Below are positions 42,181 through 49,865 of a stretch of DNA of 56,103 nt, piece after piece (the first letter of the stretch is position 1; every line of letters begins with the position of its first letter). Source of the stretch: an uncultured Clostridia bacterium (GTDB taxonomy: Bacteria > Bacillota > Clostridia > Christensenellales > Aristaeellaceae). Below the pieces are notes generated by a model. The model worked only from the letters and a program-made list of their open reading frames with translations, was not told where the DNA came from and did no database searches. The stretch lies in assembly GCA_937886445.1 (NCBI GenBank), contig CALGBY010000044.1, positions 1-56,103 of the forward strand. The letters are read 5' to 3'. A program made the translations under genes and the position numbers.

Positions 42181-43314
42181 ATGAACTACCGTACTTTCGG
42201 CAAACTGGGCATCACCGGCTCCGCATTCGGGCTTGGCTGCATGCGTTTCAACGGGGACCCCACCGGAGATGTAAAATGTGATCAGGAAAAGGCGATCTCT
42301 CTCATCCGCCGCGCCATCGACGGCGGTGTCACCTATCTGGATACAGCCTATGTGTATCTTGACAAAACCAGCGAAACAGTACTCGGACGCGCGTTGAAGG
42401 ACGGCTACCGCGAAAAGGTGACCATCGCCACCAAGATGCCGCTGGGTGCCGTCAATTGCAGAGCGGATATGGAAAAGCTGCTTGACGAGGAACTTGCCAA
42501 ACTTCAGACGGACCATATCGATTTTTACCTGATGCACGGCATCGATAAGGAAAAATGGGAAAAATTCAAGGAGATCGGCGCTCCGGAGTTCTTTGACGAT
42601 ATGAAGAAGGCCGGGAAGATCCGCTACAAGTGTTTCTCCTTCCACGGCCCCTACAGCGATTTTGAGTACATCATCCGTGACTGGGACTGGGATATGTGCC
42701 AGATCCAGTACAACTTTATGGATGTGGAAAACCAAGCCGGCACCAAAGGACTGGAGCTGGCGGGCAGTCTGGGCATTCCCGTGGTGATCATGGAAGGTCT
42801 GCTCGGCGGCAGGCTGGCCAACGCCCCCGACAATGTGCAGGCACTCTATGACGCGTTCCCTGTCAAGCGCAATGCCGTGGAATGGGCTTTCCGCTGGCTG
42901 TGCGATCATAAGGAAGTGGCCACCGTGCTTTCCGGCTGCAATGAACTTGAACAGGTGGAGGAAAACCTGCGCATCTTTGACACCGTGGAGCCCGGCATCA
43001 TGACGGAGGAAGAGCATCAGCTGATCAATAATGTACGCAAAGCCTATATCGACCGTACAAAGATCGGCTGCACCGGCTGCCGCTACTGCATGCCCTGCCC
43101 GAACGGCGTCAATATTCCCGCTCACTTCTCCGCCTGGAACGATCATTCTCTCTACGGCGTACAGGCGAAGGACAGTTGGCCCTTCCGCAATATTCTCAAG
43201 GATCACGCCGAAGCGACGAACTGCATAGGCTGCGGCGCCTGTGAGGCCGCCTGCCCCCAGCACCTCGGCATCATTGACGCTCTGAAGGCCGCCTGGAAGG
43301 ATCTGAACGGCTGA
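42181..43314 (+). CDS. Aldo/keto reductase with C-terminal 4Fe-4S domain
   Basis: A 377-residue cytoplasmic oxidoreductase. The N-terminal barrel (about 1-285) starts MNYRTFGKLGITGSAFGLGC and has LDTAYVYLDKTSE with the catalytic Asp and Tyr, then TKMPLG and FYLMHGIDKEKW. The C-terminal part carries two cysteine clusters, IGCTGCRYCMPCPNGVNIP (about 296-314) and CIGCGACEAACPQHLGI (about 348-364), so one or two iron-sulfur clusters. Such fused reductases are common in anaerobes; the substrate is unknown. AGGAGG before the ATG, and a terminator follows. Confidence 0.93.
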   Translation: MNYRTFGKLGITGSAFGLGCMRFNGDPTGDVKCDQEKAISLIRRAIDGGVTYLDTAYVYLDKTSETVLGRALKDGYREKVTIATKMPLGAVNCRADMEKLLDEELAKLQTDHIDFYLMHGIDKEKWEKFKEIGAPEFFDDMKKAGKIRYKCFSFHGPYSDFEYIIRDWDWDMCQIQYNFMDVENQAGTKGLELAGSLGIPVVIMEGLLGGRLANAPDNVQALYDAFPVKRNAVEWAFRWLCDHKEVATVLSGCNELEQVEENLRIFDTVEPGIMTEEEHQLINNVRKAYIDRTKIGCTGCRYCMPCPNGVNIPAHFSAWNDHSLYGVQAKDSWPFRNILKDHAEATNCIGCGACEAACPQHLGIIDALKAAWKDLNG

Positions 43315-43353
43315 CCCGGAAGCTGCGCGATCACACGCGATATGATATCAATG

Positions 43354-43386
43354 GCCGCAGGGACAAAACCTGCGGCTGTATTCTTT
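43354..43386 (+). terminator. Terminator after the aldo/keto reductase
   Basis: GCCGCAGG (43354-43361) pairs with CCTGCGGC (43369-43376), followed by TGTATTCTTT. Confidence 0.65.
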
Positions 43387-43422
43387 GAGCCGTGCTCATG
43401 ACATCTGAAGGAGCATCATACA

Positions 43423-44022
43423 GTGGAGAGGTTTTTCTTCGAAGTGCCGGGGCCTTCACGAAAGGACGACGCGATCGACTTCATCAACGAATTCAACAGA
43501 TCCGGCTCAGACATCAACGGTGCCGGCGGTCTGCAGTGGTTTACCGATCACTATGAAGACTGGCTGAAAAAGCTGGATGAAGACCGGGTACGGATCCCCG
43601 ATGAGGAAAGGGTGCCCGCCAGGACCTATTTTCTGGTTCGCGAGAGCGATAACAGGATCATCGGTATCATCAACATACGCCTTGTGCTGAATGAACGCCA
43701 GCGCCGCTTCGGCGGGCACATCGGTTACTCCATCCGGCCGGCGGAGCGCGGAAAGGGCTTCAACAAGATCAACCTGTATCTGGGGCTGAAGGTTTGCGAG
43801 CAGTACGGCATAGACACCATCTTTATGGACGCCGATCTTGCCAATCCCGCTTCCTGGAAAACGATCGAGGCGCTCGGCGGCATCAGGATCAATGAATACT
43901 ATGACGCTCAGAACGCTCATTGCACCGTGGTGGATTACACCATTGATGTCAAAAAAGCGCTGAAGGAGCATTCCTGCTATGAAAGCAGCATCATATGGCA
44001 GGATGAACAGGGCATAAGATAA
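43423..44022 (+). CDS. GNAT-family acetyltransferase
   Basis: A 199-residue acetyltransferase of the predicted-acetyltransferase type. The acetyl-CoA binding core is HIGYSIRPAERGKGFNKINL (about 106-125), after strand RIIGIINIRLVLN; VCEQYGIDTIFMDADLANPA and SWKTIEALGG follow. The start is GTG, 9 bases after AAGGAG. The acceptor is unknown. It is monocistronic with a good terminator. Confidence 0.9.
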   Translation: MERFFFEVPGPSRKDDAIDFINEFNRSGSDINGAGGLQWFTDHYEDWLKKLDEDRVRIPDEERVPARTYFLVRESDNRIIGIINIRLVLNERQRRFGGHIGYSIRPAERGKGFNKINLYLGLKVCEQYGIDTIFMDADLANPASWKTIEALGGIRINEYYDAQNAHCTVVDYTIDVKKALKEHSCYESSIIWQDEQGIR

Positions 44023-44065
44023 GCTGTACGCACCCGGTCCGGCAGGCTCTGACCGTACCGTTTCA

Positions 44066-44096
44066 GGGGCTGTGCTGAAAAGCACGGCTCCTTTTT
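44066..44096 (+). terminator. Terminator after the acetyltransferase
   Basis: GGGGCTGTGCT (44066-44076), loop GAAA, AGCACGGCTCC (44081-44091), then TTTTT; two G-U pairs in an 11-bp stem. Confidence 0.85.
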
Positions 44097-44251
44097 CATG
44101 CTCTGAAAACAGATGAGCATCCCTCCGATCTCACGAAAAAAAGCTGTGTCCGGTGCCGGTCTGTTCTCTTCCGGGAGCAGCGCAAGCTGAACCTTCGCGC
44201 GGCAGCCTGTGTCATTTGGAACATCAGAACTGACAAATCAGCTGTTTTCAG

Positions 44252-44279
44252 TTGAAACGGAGCAGGGTTCGTGTATGAT
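44252..44279 (+). promoter_or_regulatory. Predicted promoter of the small membrane gene and SPFH gene
   Basis: TTGAAA (44252-44257), 16 bases, TATGAT (44274-44279). Confidence 0.55.
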
Positions 44280-44332
44280 ATATCCGTACCGCGAATGAAC
44301 GCGGCTCAACAATGAAAGGAGAGAATGAAACT

Positions 44333-44485
44333 ATGCTGTCTTTGATCGTGACCTTCGCGCTGCTTGGTGTTGTTCTTCGGGTCGCGGTAAGGATCCTGCT
44401 CCCCATCGTCCGCCTGATCATCACGGGCGCGCTGATCGCGGGGCTCGTGCAGTTCATAAGGAAAGCCTCCGGCCGCAGGTACTGA
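44333..44485 (+). CDS. 50-residue hydrophobic membrane peptide
   Basis: A short gene: ATG at 44333, 11 bases after AAGGAGAG, reading MLSLIVTFALLGVVLRVAV and on to a stop at 44485. The first 40 residues are almost wholly hydrophobic with three spaced Arg, and the tail is basic (RKASGRRY). It would form one or two membrane helices. No family recognised. It sits 67 bases before the SPFH-protein gene on the same predicted transcript, so a role with that membrane scaffold is possible. The ribosome site, promoter and codon pattern support a real gene. Confidence 0.6.
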   Translation: MLSLIVTFALLGVVLRVAVRILLPIVRLIITGALIAGLVQFIRKASGRRY

Positions 44486-44552
44486 TCCGGATCGCGCTTT
44501 CCCGAAACCTGCACATCATTCAAGAACCTACATAACAGATAAGGAGAGAAAT

Positions 44553-45419
44553 ATGAAAAAAATCGCTGTTATCCTGATCGTTGCCGTCGCTGCCGTGATC
44601 CTGCTGCTGGTCACCTGCACCGCCACCGTGCCCACAGGCTACACGGGCATCGTTACCACCTTCGGCCGGGTGGAAAATGAGACCCTGGAAGCCGGCTTCC
44701 ATATCAAAAGCCCCGTACAAAAGATCGTACTGATGGACAACCGTGAACAGAAGACCGCGTTCGTCACAGAATGCTTCTCAAGCGATATCCAGCAGGTGGA
44801 TGTGACAGGCTCCGTAAACTACGCGATCAACAAAGCCACCGCGATGAACCTCTTCAAGGAGGTAGGCACAGACTACTACAGCAAGCTGGTACAGCCCCGC
44901 ATGCTTGAGATCATCAAGGGTGCCTTCAGCCGCTACACCGCCGAAAACCTGGTCGCCAACCGTCAAAAACTGAGCACCCAGATCCGCGAGGACATGGCGG
45001 TGGAGCTGAACAAGTACGGTATCAATGTGATCAGCATCAACATTGAAAACATCGACTTCACTGACGCCTTCACCGACGCGGTGGAAGCCAAGCAGGTAGC
45101 CGCGCAGAAAAAGCTGCAGGCACAGATCGAGGAAGAGCAGAAAACCATGGAAGCCCAGCAGCAGGCGGAGCGTGAGCGCATCAACGCGGAAGCAAAGGCC
45201 TCCGTGCAGAAGATCAACGCGGACGCCGAAGCCTATGCCGTAAAGGTCAAGAGCGAAGCCGAGGCTGCCGCGAACGAAAAAATCGCCGCCTCCCTTACGG
45301 AATCGCTGATCCGCTTCACCCAGGCCAAGAGCTGGGACGGTAAGCTCCCCTCCTTTGTAGCCGGTGACAGTGCGTCCGTCCTCCCCATACTGGATATGGA
45401 AAGCACTGCCGAAGAATAA
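44553..45419 (+). CDS. SPFH/prohibitin-family membrane protein
   Basis: A 288-residue protein of the prohibitin/HflC/stomatin type. One N-terminal helix (about 4-22), the SPFH domain (25-185: VPTGYTGIVTTFGRVENETL, AGFHIKSPVQKIVLMDNREQ, GINVISINIENIDFTDAF), then a long charged coiled coil (about 188-255, rich in Ala/Glu/Lys/Gln) and a short hydrophobic tail. Family members form ring-like membrane scaffolds and can modulate proteases such as FtsH. There is no HflK partner beside it. AAGGAGAG precedes the ATG. Confidence 0.92.
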   Translation: MKKIAVILIVAVAAVILLLVTCTATVPTGYTGIVTTFGRVENETLEAGFHIKSPVQKIVLMDNREQKTAFVTECFSSDIQQVDVTGSVNYAINKATAMNLFKEVGTDYYSKLVQPRMLEIIKGAFSRYTAENLVANRQKLSTQIREDMAVELNKYGINVISINIENIDFTDAFTDAVEAKQVAAQKKLQAQIEEEQKTMEAQQQAERERINAEAKASVQKINADAEAYAVKVKSEAEAAANEKIAASLTESLIRFTQAKSWDGKLPSFVAGDSASVLPILDMESTAEE

Positions 45420-45428
45420 ACCCGGTCC

Positions 45429-45487
45429 AAAGGGCTGCCCCGCACGGATACGGTCACTGTCAGCCGTATCCCGAAGGACAGCCCTTT
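45429..45487 (+). terminator. Long hairpin after the SPFH gene
   Basis: AAAGGGCTG (45429-45437) pairs with CAGCCCTTT (45479-45487), with an inner GGATACGG/CCGTATCC stem. The downstream T run is weak, so termination is likely but not certain. Confidence 0.6.
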
Positions 45488-45596
45488 GCTGTTGCATTTC
45501 AGAGCATACCGCATCAAAACACAGGCGGCTGTAGCGAAAAATCATTACCGTAAGCAGCCCGGAACAGGAAGAACAGGGAAAATACATCGTTTTGTC

Positions 45597-45625
45597 TTGA
45601 CGCATACCTGTCTTCCGCATATACT
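45597..45625 (+). promoter_or_regulatory. Predicted promoter of the glycine riboswitch transcript
   Basis: TTGACG (45597-45602), 17 bases, TATACT (45620-45625), just before the aptamers. Confidence 0.75.
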
Positions 45626-45649
45626 TGTATACAATTAAATACAGGCCGA

Positions 45650-45830
45650 AGGAAGCATGCAGGAAAAGCCCCGCGCGTAAGCACGCAGGGCGCCGAAGGA
45701 GCAACACTCTCAGGTACACAGGACTGTATGCGGACGGCATTCCGGAGAATCCGCCGGCAAACAGCCGGAGGTGCCGAAGGTGCAACAGCCGATGGGCTGA
45801 ATCTCTCAGGCAAAAGGACGGAACAGGGCC
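45650..45830 (+). promoter_or_regulatory. Tandem glycine riboswitch
   Basis: Two glycine aptamers in series. The first (about 45655-45731) contains GGGCGCCGAAGGAGCAACAC and TCTCAGGTACACAGGAC. The second (about 45736-45826) contains GGTGCCGAAGGTGCAACAGC and ATCTCTCAGGCAAAAGGAC, with GGACGG closing pieces. These are the hallmark segments of the glycine riboswitch. A hairpin-terminator platform follows. It lies upstream of an AGCS-type amino-acid symporter, a common target. Confidence 0.95.
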
Positions 45831-45892
45831 TGCCGCTTTGGCGGCAGTGTGATCGTTTTGTTGGCGGAGAGGAAAACCTCCCCGCTTTTTGT
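45829..45892 (+). terminator. Expression-platform terminator of the glycine riboswitch
   Basis: A hairpin CTGCCGC/GCGGCAG (45829-45846), then GCGGAGAGG (45864-45872)/CCTCCCCGC (45877-45885) with one mismatch and a T5 run (45886-45890). The element at 45896 begins about five bases later. Confidence 0.75.
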
Positions 45893-45895
45893 ATT

Positions 45896-46059
45896 TAGGG
45901 TGTGTCTCTAAAATGAGGAATGTGCAGTTTAAAGCGGATTTTCCGTCAGTTCAAGGCGAAGAACCGAAGGTTTACTGGAGGTAAATCGAGGTTCGACAAC
46001 GCAGAATTGACGGAAAAGATGCTGAAAATGCATCGTTTTGAATTTAGAAACACACCCTA
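45896..46059. mobile_element. MITE-like element, 164 bp (family C)
   Basis: Bounded by 17-base inverted repeats (TAGGGTGTGTCTCTAAA left, TTTAGAAACACACCCTA right, one mismatch), with TA at each end as expected for TA-target elements. The interior is a nested palindrome: ATTTTCCGTCA/TGACGGAAAAGAT, GAACC/GGTTC and a central TTTACTGGAGGTAAA. No transposase is present. A second copy starts at 56051. It is inserted between the glycine riboswitch terminator and the symporter gene. Confidence 0.85.
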
Positions 46060-46190
46060 GGCAAGGCTCCGTATTTAATCCTCAGGCAGCCGCGCCGGTA
46101 CGCGTCGCTTTCAGGGCGCGGCCGCGGCACGGGGACTCCGCGGTGAATGCCGCCGGTCTCCGAAAAACAAAAGAAAAGAGGATGAAGGCT

Positions 46191-47690
46191 ATGGACATTG
46201 CAGAAACTGTAAGCAAGATCAATACCGCGGTCAATGATGTGGTATGGGGCGTTCCGGCGCTCACACTGCTCATCGGCACCGGTGTGCTGATGACCGTGCT
46301 GACCGGATTTTTCCAGTTCACACATTTCGGTCACACAATGAAGGAGACCATCGGGAAGCTTTTTTCCAAGGAAACGACCCGCTCACGCGATAAGCACAGC
46401 ATCAGCCAGTTTCAGGCTCTGTGCACCGCGCTTTCCGCCACCATCGGCACCGGTAACATTTCCGGCGTAGCCTACGCCATCACCGTGGGCGGACCGGGGG
46501 CGATCTTCTGGATGTGGGTCGCAGCCATCGTGGGCATGATGACCAACTATTCCGAAAATGTGCTGGGCATCTTTTTCCGTCGCCGCAATAAGGATAACGA
46601 ATGGTGCGGCGGCGCCATGTACTACCTCAGAGACGGTCTCGGAAGCAAGCCCCACTGCAAAACGCTGGGCAAGGTGCTGGCCATCCTGTTCTCAGCCTTC
46701 GCCGTGCTGGCCTCCTTCGGTATCGGTAATATGGGACAGGTCTCGTCCATCCGTGAAAGCGTGCTCAATGTGGCCGCGAACCTTACGAATGATCCCGCTC
46801 TGAACACCAGCCAGACCGGCAGCCTGATCATCGGAGCCGTGCTGCTGATCGTTGCCGCGCTGGTCATTCTGGGCGGTCTGAAGCGTATCGCCGAAACCAA
46901 TGAGAAGATCGTGCCCTTCATGGCGCTGTTCTACATCATCGGTGCTCTGGTCATCGTTGTCATGAACGCGGATCAGCTCCTCCCCGCGCTGTCCTCCATT
47001 TTCCGCGGCGCGTTCAACTTCAAATCCGCCGCGGGCGGTATCGGCGGAGCCGTGATCGCGCAGGCCATGACCATGGGCTTCAAGCGCGGCGTATTCAGCA
47101 ATGAAGCAGGCCTCGGTTCTTCCGTAATGGTTCATTCCACTTCCGATGTGAAGGAGCCTGTCACGCAGGGCATCTGGGGCATCTTTGAGGTGTTTGTGGA
47201 TACGATCATCGTATGCACCCTCACCGCTCTGGTGATCCTGACCAGCGGGATCGTCGATCTGGAAACCGGTGCTTCCCTTACCGGAGCTACCAAGCTGACC
47301 CTTGCCACCGAGGCTTTCACCAAAAACTTCGGTTCCTTCGGCGGTATCTTCATTGCCATAGCCGTTACGCTGTTTGCCTTCAGCACCGTGCTGGGCTGGA
47401 GCTTCTACGGCAAGAAGGCCTGGGAATTCCTTTTCGGCACCCGTTCCACCGTTGCCTATAAGGCGGTATTCATCGGCGTCATCCTGCTCAGCTCCGTGAT
47501 GGACACCACCTTCGCCATCGATCTGAGCGATACCTTCAACGGTTTGATGTCCATCCCCAACCTGATCGGTGTGATCACGCTTTCAGGTCTCGTACGAAAG
47601 ATCACAAAGAACTATACAGACCGCAAACTGAAGGGAAAAACTGATATCGATCCCCTTCTCACTGCCTTCCCGGAGGATACCGGGGCATAA
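46191..47690 (+). CDS. Sodium:alanine/glycine symporter (AGCS family)
   Basis: A 499-residue membrane transporter with about 11 helices. Family motifs: DVVWGVPALTLLIGTGVLM near the start, ALCTALSATIGTGNISGVAY, GGPGAIFWMWVAAIVGMMTN and FKRGVFSNEAGLGSSVMVHS. AGCS carriers take up alanine or glycine with sodium; the upstream glycine riboswitch favours glycine. ATG 46191, 8 bases after AGAGGA, is preferred to the ATG at 46182. The open frame further upstream runs into the inserted element and is not coding. A long terminator hairpin follows. Confidence 0.94.
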   Translation: MDIAETVSKINTAVNDVVWGVPALTLLIGTGVLMTVLTGFFQFTHFGHTMKETIGKLFSKETTRSRDKHSISQFQALCTALSATIGTGNISGVAYAITVGGPGAIFWMWVAAIVGMMTNYSENVLGIFFRRRNKDNEWCGGAMYYLRDGLGSKPHCKTLGKVLAILFSAFAVLASFGIGNMGQVSSIRESVLNVAANLTNDPALNTSQTGSLIIGAVLLIVAALVILGGLKRIAETNEKIVPFMALFYIIGALVIVVMNADQLLPALSSIFRGAFNFKSAAGGIGGAVIAQAMTMGFKRGVFSNEAGLGSSVMVHSTSDVKEPVTQGIWGIFEVFVDTIIVCTLTALVILTSGIVDLETGASLTGATKLTLATEAFTKNFGSFGGIFIAIAVTLFAFSTVLGWSFYGKKAWEFLFGTRSTVAYKAVFIGVILLSSVMDTTFAIDLSDTFNGLMSIPNLIGVITLSGLVRKITKNYTDRKLKGKTDIDPLLTAFPEDTGA

Positions 47691-47695
47691 CGCGC

Positions 47696-47742
47696 AAAAG
47701 GAGCTTTTGCAGAGGTCATGATCTGCAAAGGCTCCTTTTTCT
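47696..47742 (+). terminator. Terminator after the AGCS symporter
   Basis: An 18-base arm (47696-47713) pairs with 47722-47739 with one G-U position, ending in TTTTT. Confidence 0.9.
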
Positions 47743-47882
47743 GTGGTCACCTATAAAGGCAGGGATCATCATCTACCGGAGGGTGCGCAGTTCCGCAGGC
47801 TGTCTGAAAGCACCCGGATAAAGGCAGGTCGTGTACCGCGTTCATCCGGGTGCCGTGCGGCAGCCCCTGTTTCGTTTGTCCG

Positions 47883-49391
47883 TCAGCCGTTCCCGTCCCA
47901 CAGATCGCTCTGCCGGATCCTTCCGAAACGGTCGGTATACGGATCCCACATAAGGTACCATTCCTCATTCACGCCGACGATCAGCATCGACGCGGCTTCA
48001 CTGCCTGTGATCAGATCCGGGCTTTCCTCCCCCTCCCACAGAATCTCCGTTACCGGATGGACCGCCACCTTTCCCGTCAGCGCGGAAGGCAGCCGGTTGA
48101 TCTGTTCGCCAAACGCCAGATACTTCGTCATCATATAGCCTTCGGTATTACCGACGCGCACCCTTGTCCATTCCGCGCCTCTGCTGATCACACGCAGGGG
48201 TGTTCCGTTATAGTACTTACCGAGAGAGCGGCTGTTTCTGTCCGGCTGAGCGCGCAGATGCAGACGATCCGCCGCGTCCGGATTACGCGGTGTTGCCCAT
48301 GCGGAAGGATCGACCGCAGCCTTCGCCGCTTCAAGGCTTTCAGGAAGCGAAAGCCAATCCATATCCGTAATATCATTCCAGGTGACTGTACCGATATACG
48401 GCGTGGAATTCCACCAAAGCCCTCCGTCCGATACATAGCAGGTACCGGGGGCAAACCAGCTTCCGTCCTTTGTCAGCGCGCCCTTAGCGCCCCATGTTCC
48501 GTCACTGTTCCGGCCGATGCTGACGCCCGATTGGCTTTTGCCGAGATTTAAGGTAGTTGTAAAATTTTCTATCCCGAATCTTGTCTCCGCGGGAAGCGGT
48601 GCGCTTTCTGTAATGCGACAGCTGTGATCCGGCGCGTATTCACAGCACAGCAGCACACGCGCGCCGTCCTGCCTGTCCGCAATGAACTGCAGACCGTCCC
48701 TGTCCAGATTTCCGTCAACATAGCGATAGCCGCCCGATACCGCCGCGCCGAACAGCCGGAAAAGGATATCATCCGATACAGACATGCTGTCATCTGCCGG
48801 ATAGCCCATCCCGTTGAACGGCGGCTCAAATCCGCTGAAGCTTTCAAGCTTCTTTTCCTGCTCCGTAAGCACATCAGGAAGCGTCATTCCCGGAAAGCGC
48901 GCCAGCACATTGTCATTTTCATCTGTATACAGGGTTTCCCTGCAAAGCCAGCCGTCTGAAAGGGACGCGCAGTATTCTCTGTACATGTTCCATTCATCCG
49001 CGCAGCTGTCGTAAAGAACGGCAAAGCTCAGCGTCCATTCCTCCCCGCGCGTGAAGTAGTACTGCTGCCTGCTTCCGGGGAAGGGATCGGTAAGAATCAG
49101 CATTTCATCCGTATCAAGATATACGCTGCTTTCCTCTCCTGCCGCATGAGGATTCTCAAACTCCACCGTCCACCGGTCTTCGTTACGGGAGAGCACAGAA
49201 AGGATGCATCCGTTTTCCGTTCTGATAACTGCCGCTCCCGAATTACCGCATTCCGCTGCCGAAATAACGGTACCCTCTCCGTACAGGGAACCGAGCGCGG
49301 ACGCGAACTCCTCCGTCAGCTCATTTTCCGCGCCGGCATGAACAAGCAGCATACACATCAGAAGCAGCACGGCATACAGTTTTCGTTTCAT
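47883..49391 (-). CDS. Secreted protein with SH3-like domain(s)
   Basis: A 502-residue exported protein. Signal peptide 1-20 (LLVHAGA), a large N-terminal region (about 21-370) that I do not recognise, and a C-terminal SH3-like module (about 375-435: RLHLRAQPDRNSRSLGKYYN, GNTEGYMMTKYLAFGEQ), possibly followed by a second degenerate copy (MLIVGVNEEWYLMWDP). SH3-like modules often bind cell wall. The ATG at 49391 after AGGAGG is preferred over the open frame to 49487. It is transcribed convergently with the symporter and divergently from the dehydrogenase operon. Confidence 0.82.
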   Translation of the reverse strand: MKRKLYAVLLLMCMLLVHAGAENELTEEFASALGSLYGEGTVISAAECGNSGAAVIRTENGCILSVLSRNEDRWTVEFENPHAAGEESSVYLDTDEMLILTDPFPGSRQQYYFTRGEEWTLSFAVLYDSCADEWNMYREYCASLSDGWLCRETLYTDENDNVLARFPGMTLPDVLTEQEKKLESFSGFEPPFNGMGYPADDSMSVSDDILFRLFGAAVSGGYRYVDGNLDRDGLQFIADRQDGARVLLCCEYAPDHSCRITESAPLPAETRFGIENFTTTLNLGKSQSGVSIGRNSDGTWGAKGALTKDGSWFAPGTCYVSDGGLWWNSTPYIGTVTWNDITDMDWLSLPESLEAAKAAVDPSAWATPRNPDAADRLHLRAQPDRNSRSLGKYYNGTPLRVISRGAEWTRVRVGNTEGYMMTKYLAFGEQINRLPSALTGKVAVHPVTEILWEGEESPDLITGSEAASMLIVGVNEEWYLMWDPYTDRFGRIRQSDLWDGNG

Positions 49392-49865
49392 CTTCTTTCC
49401 TCCTGATTGATCGATTCGTCTATTCAACGAAACGGCGGGCGTTTTTCTTCCCGGAAGGAACTGTTTTCGGCATTTCCTTTCCGGCACAGCTCAATAACTT
49501 TCATTACAGACTCTTCTGTTTCATCATGCATATTCATCATTTTTGAGACAACCGCCGGTCCTCTGTTTCCGCAAAAGAGACCCATTCAGCGCATCCTCGA
49601 TCCATAATACCGTATTTACGATCCCTTTTGCAAATCCATATTTTCTCTTCGGCAGTATTTGCCGATACATTATCTGTCAAAAGAAAACGCAGCGCCATGC
49701 TCTGTCGCTTTCCGTCTGTACGGTCATCCTGAGCACTGCCGGGATCATCGCCTTGCCACCTTAAGCCGGGCGTGGTATAATACAGAAAATGATATATATT
49801 CCGCGGCTGTTCCGTTTTGGGACGGTCTGCGATCCTGCAATCATTTGAGGAGGGCCAGAAAACCT
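49392..49865. other. Intergenic region between divergent genes
   Basis: Contains the dehydrogenase promoter (49753-49781). On the minus strand a frame of about 56 codons (MALRFLLTDN...) exists but has no ribosome site or recognisable motif; I do not call it. Otherwise I see nothing specific. Confidence 0.4.
49753..49781 (+). promoter_or_regulatory. Predicted promoter of the dehydrogenase operon
   Basis: TTGCCA (49753-49758), 17 bases, TATAAT (49776-49781). Confidence 0.7.

Larger units (their letters stand above)
44023..44332. other. Intergenic region: terminator, then promoter of the small membrane gene
   Basis: Contains the terminator at 44066-44096 and the promoter at 44252-44279. I see nothing recognisable in the roughly 150 bases between them. 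Confidence 0.5.

Noticed and set aside
41983..43263. 426-codon minus-strand frame
   Set aside because: Antisense to the aldo/keto reductase; no recognisable domain.
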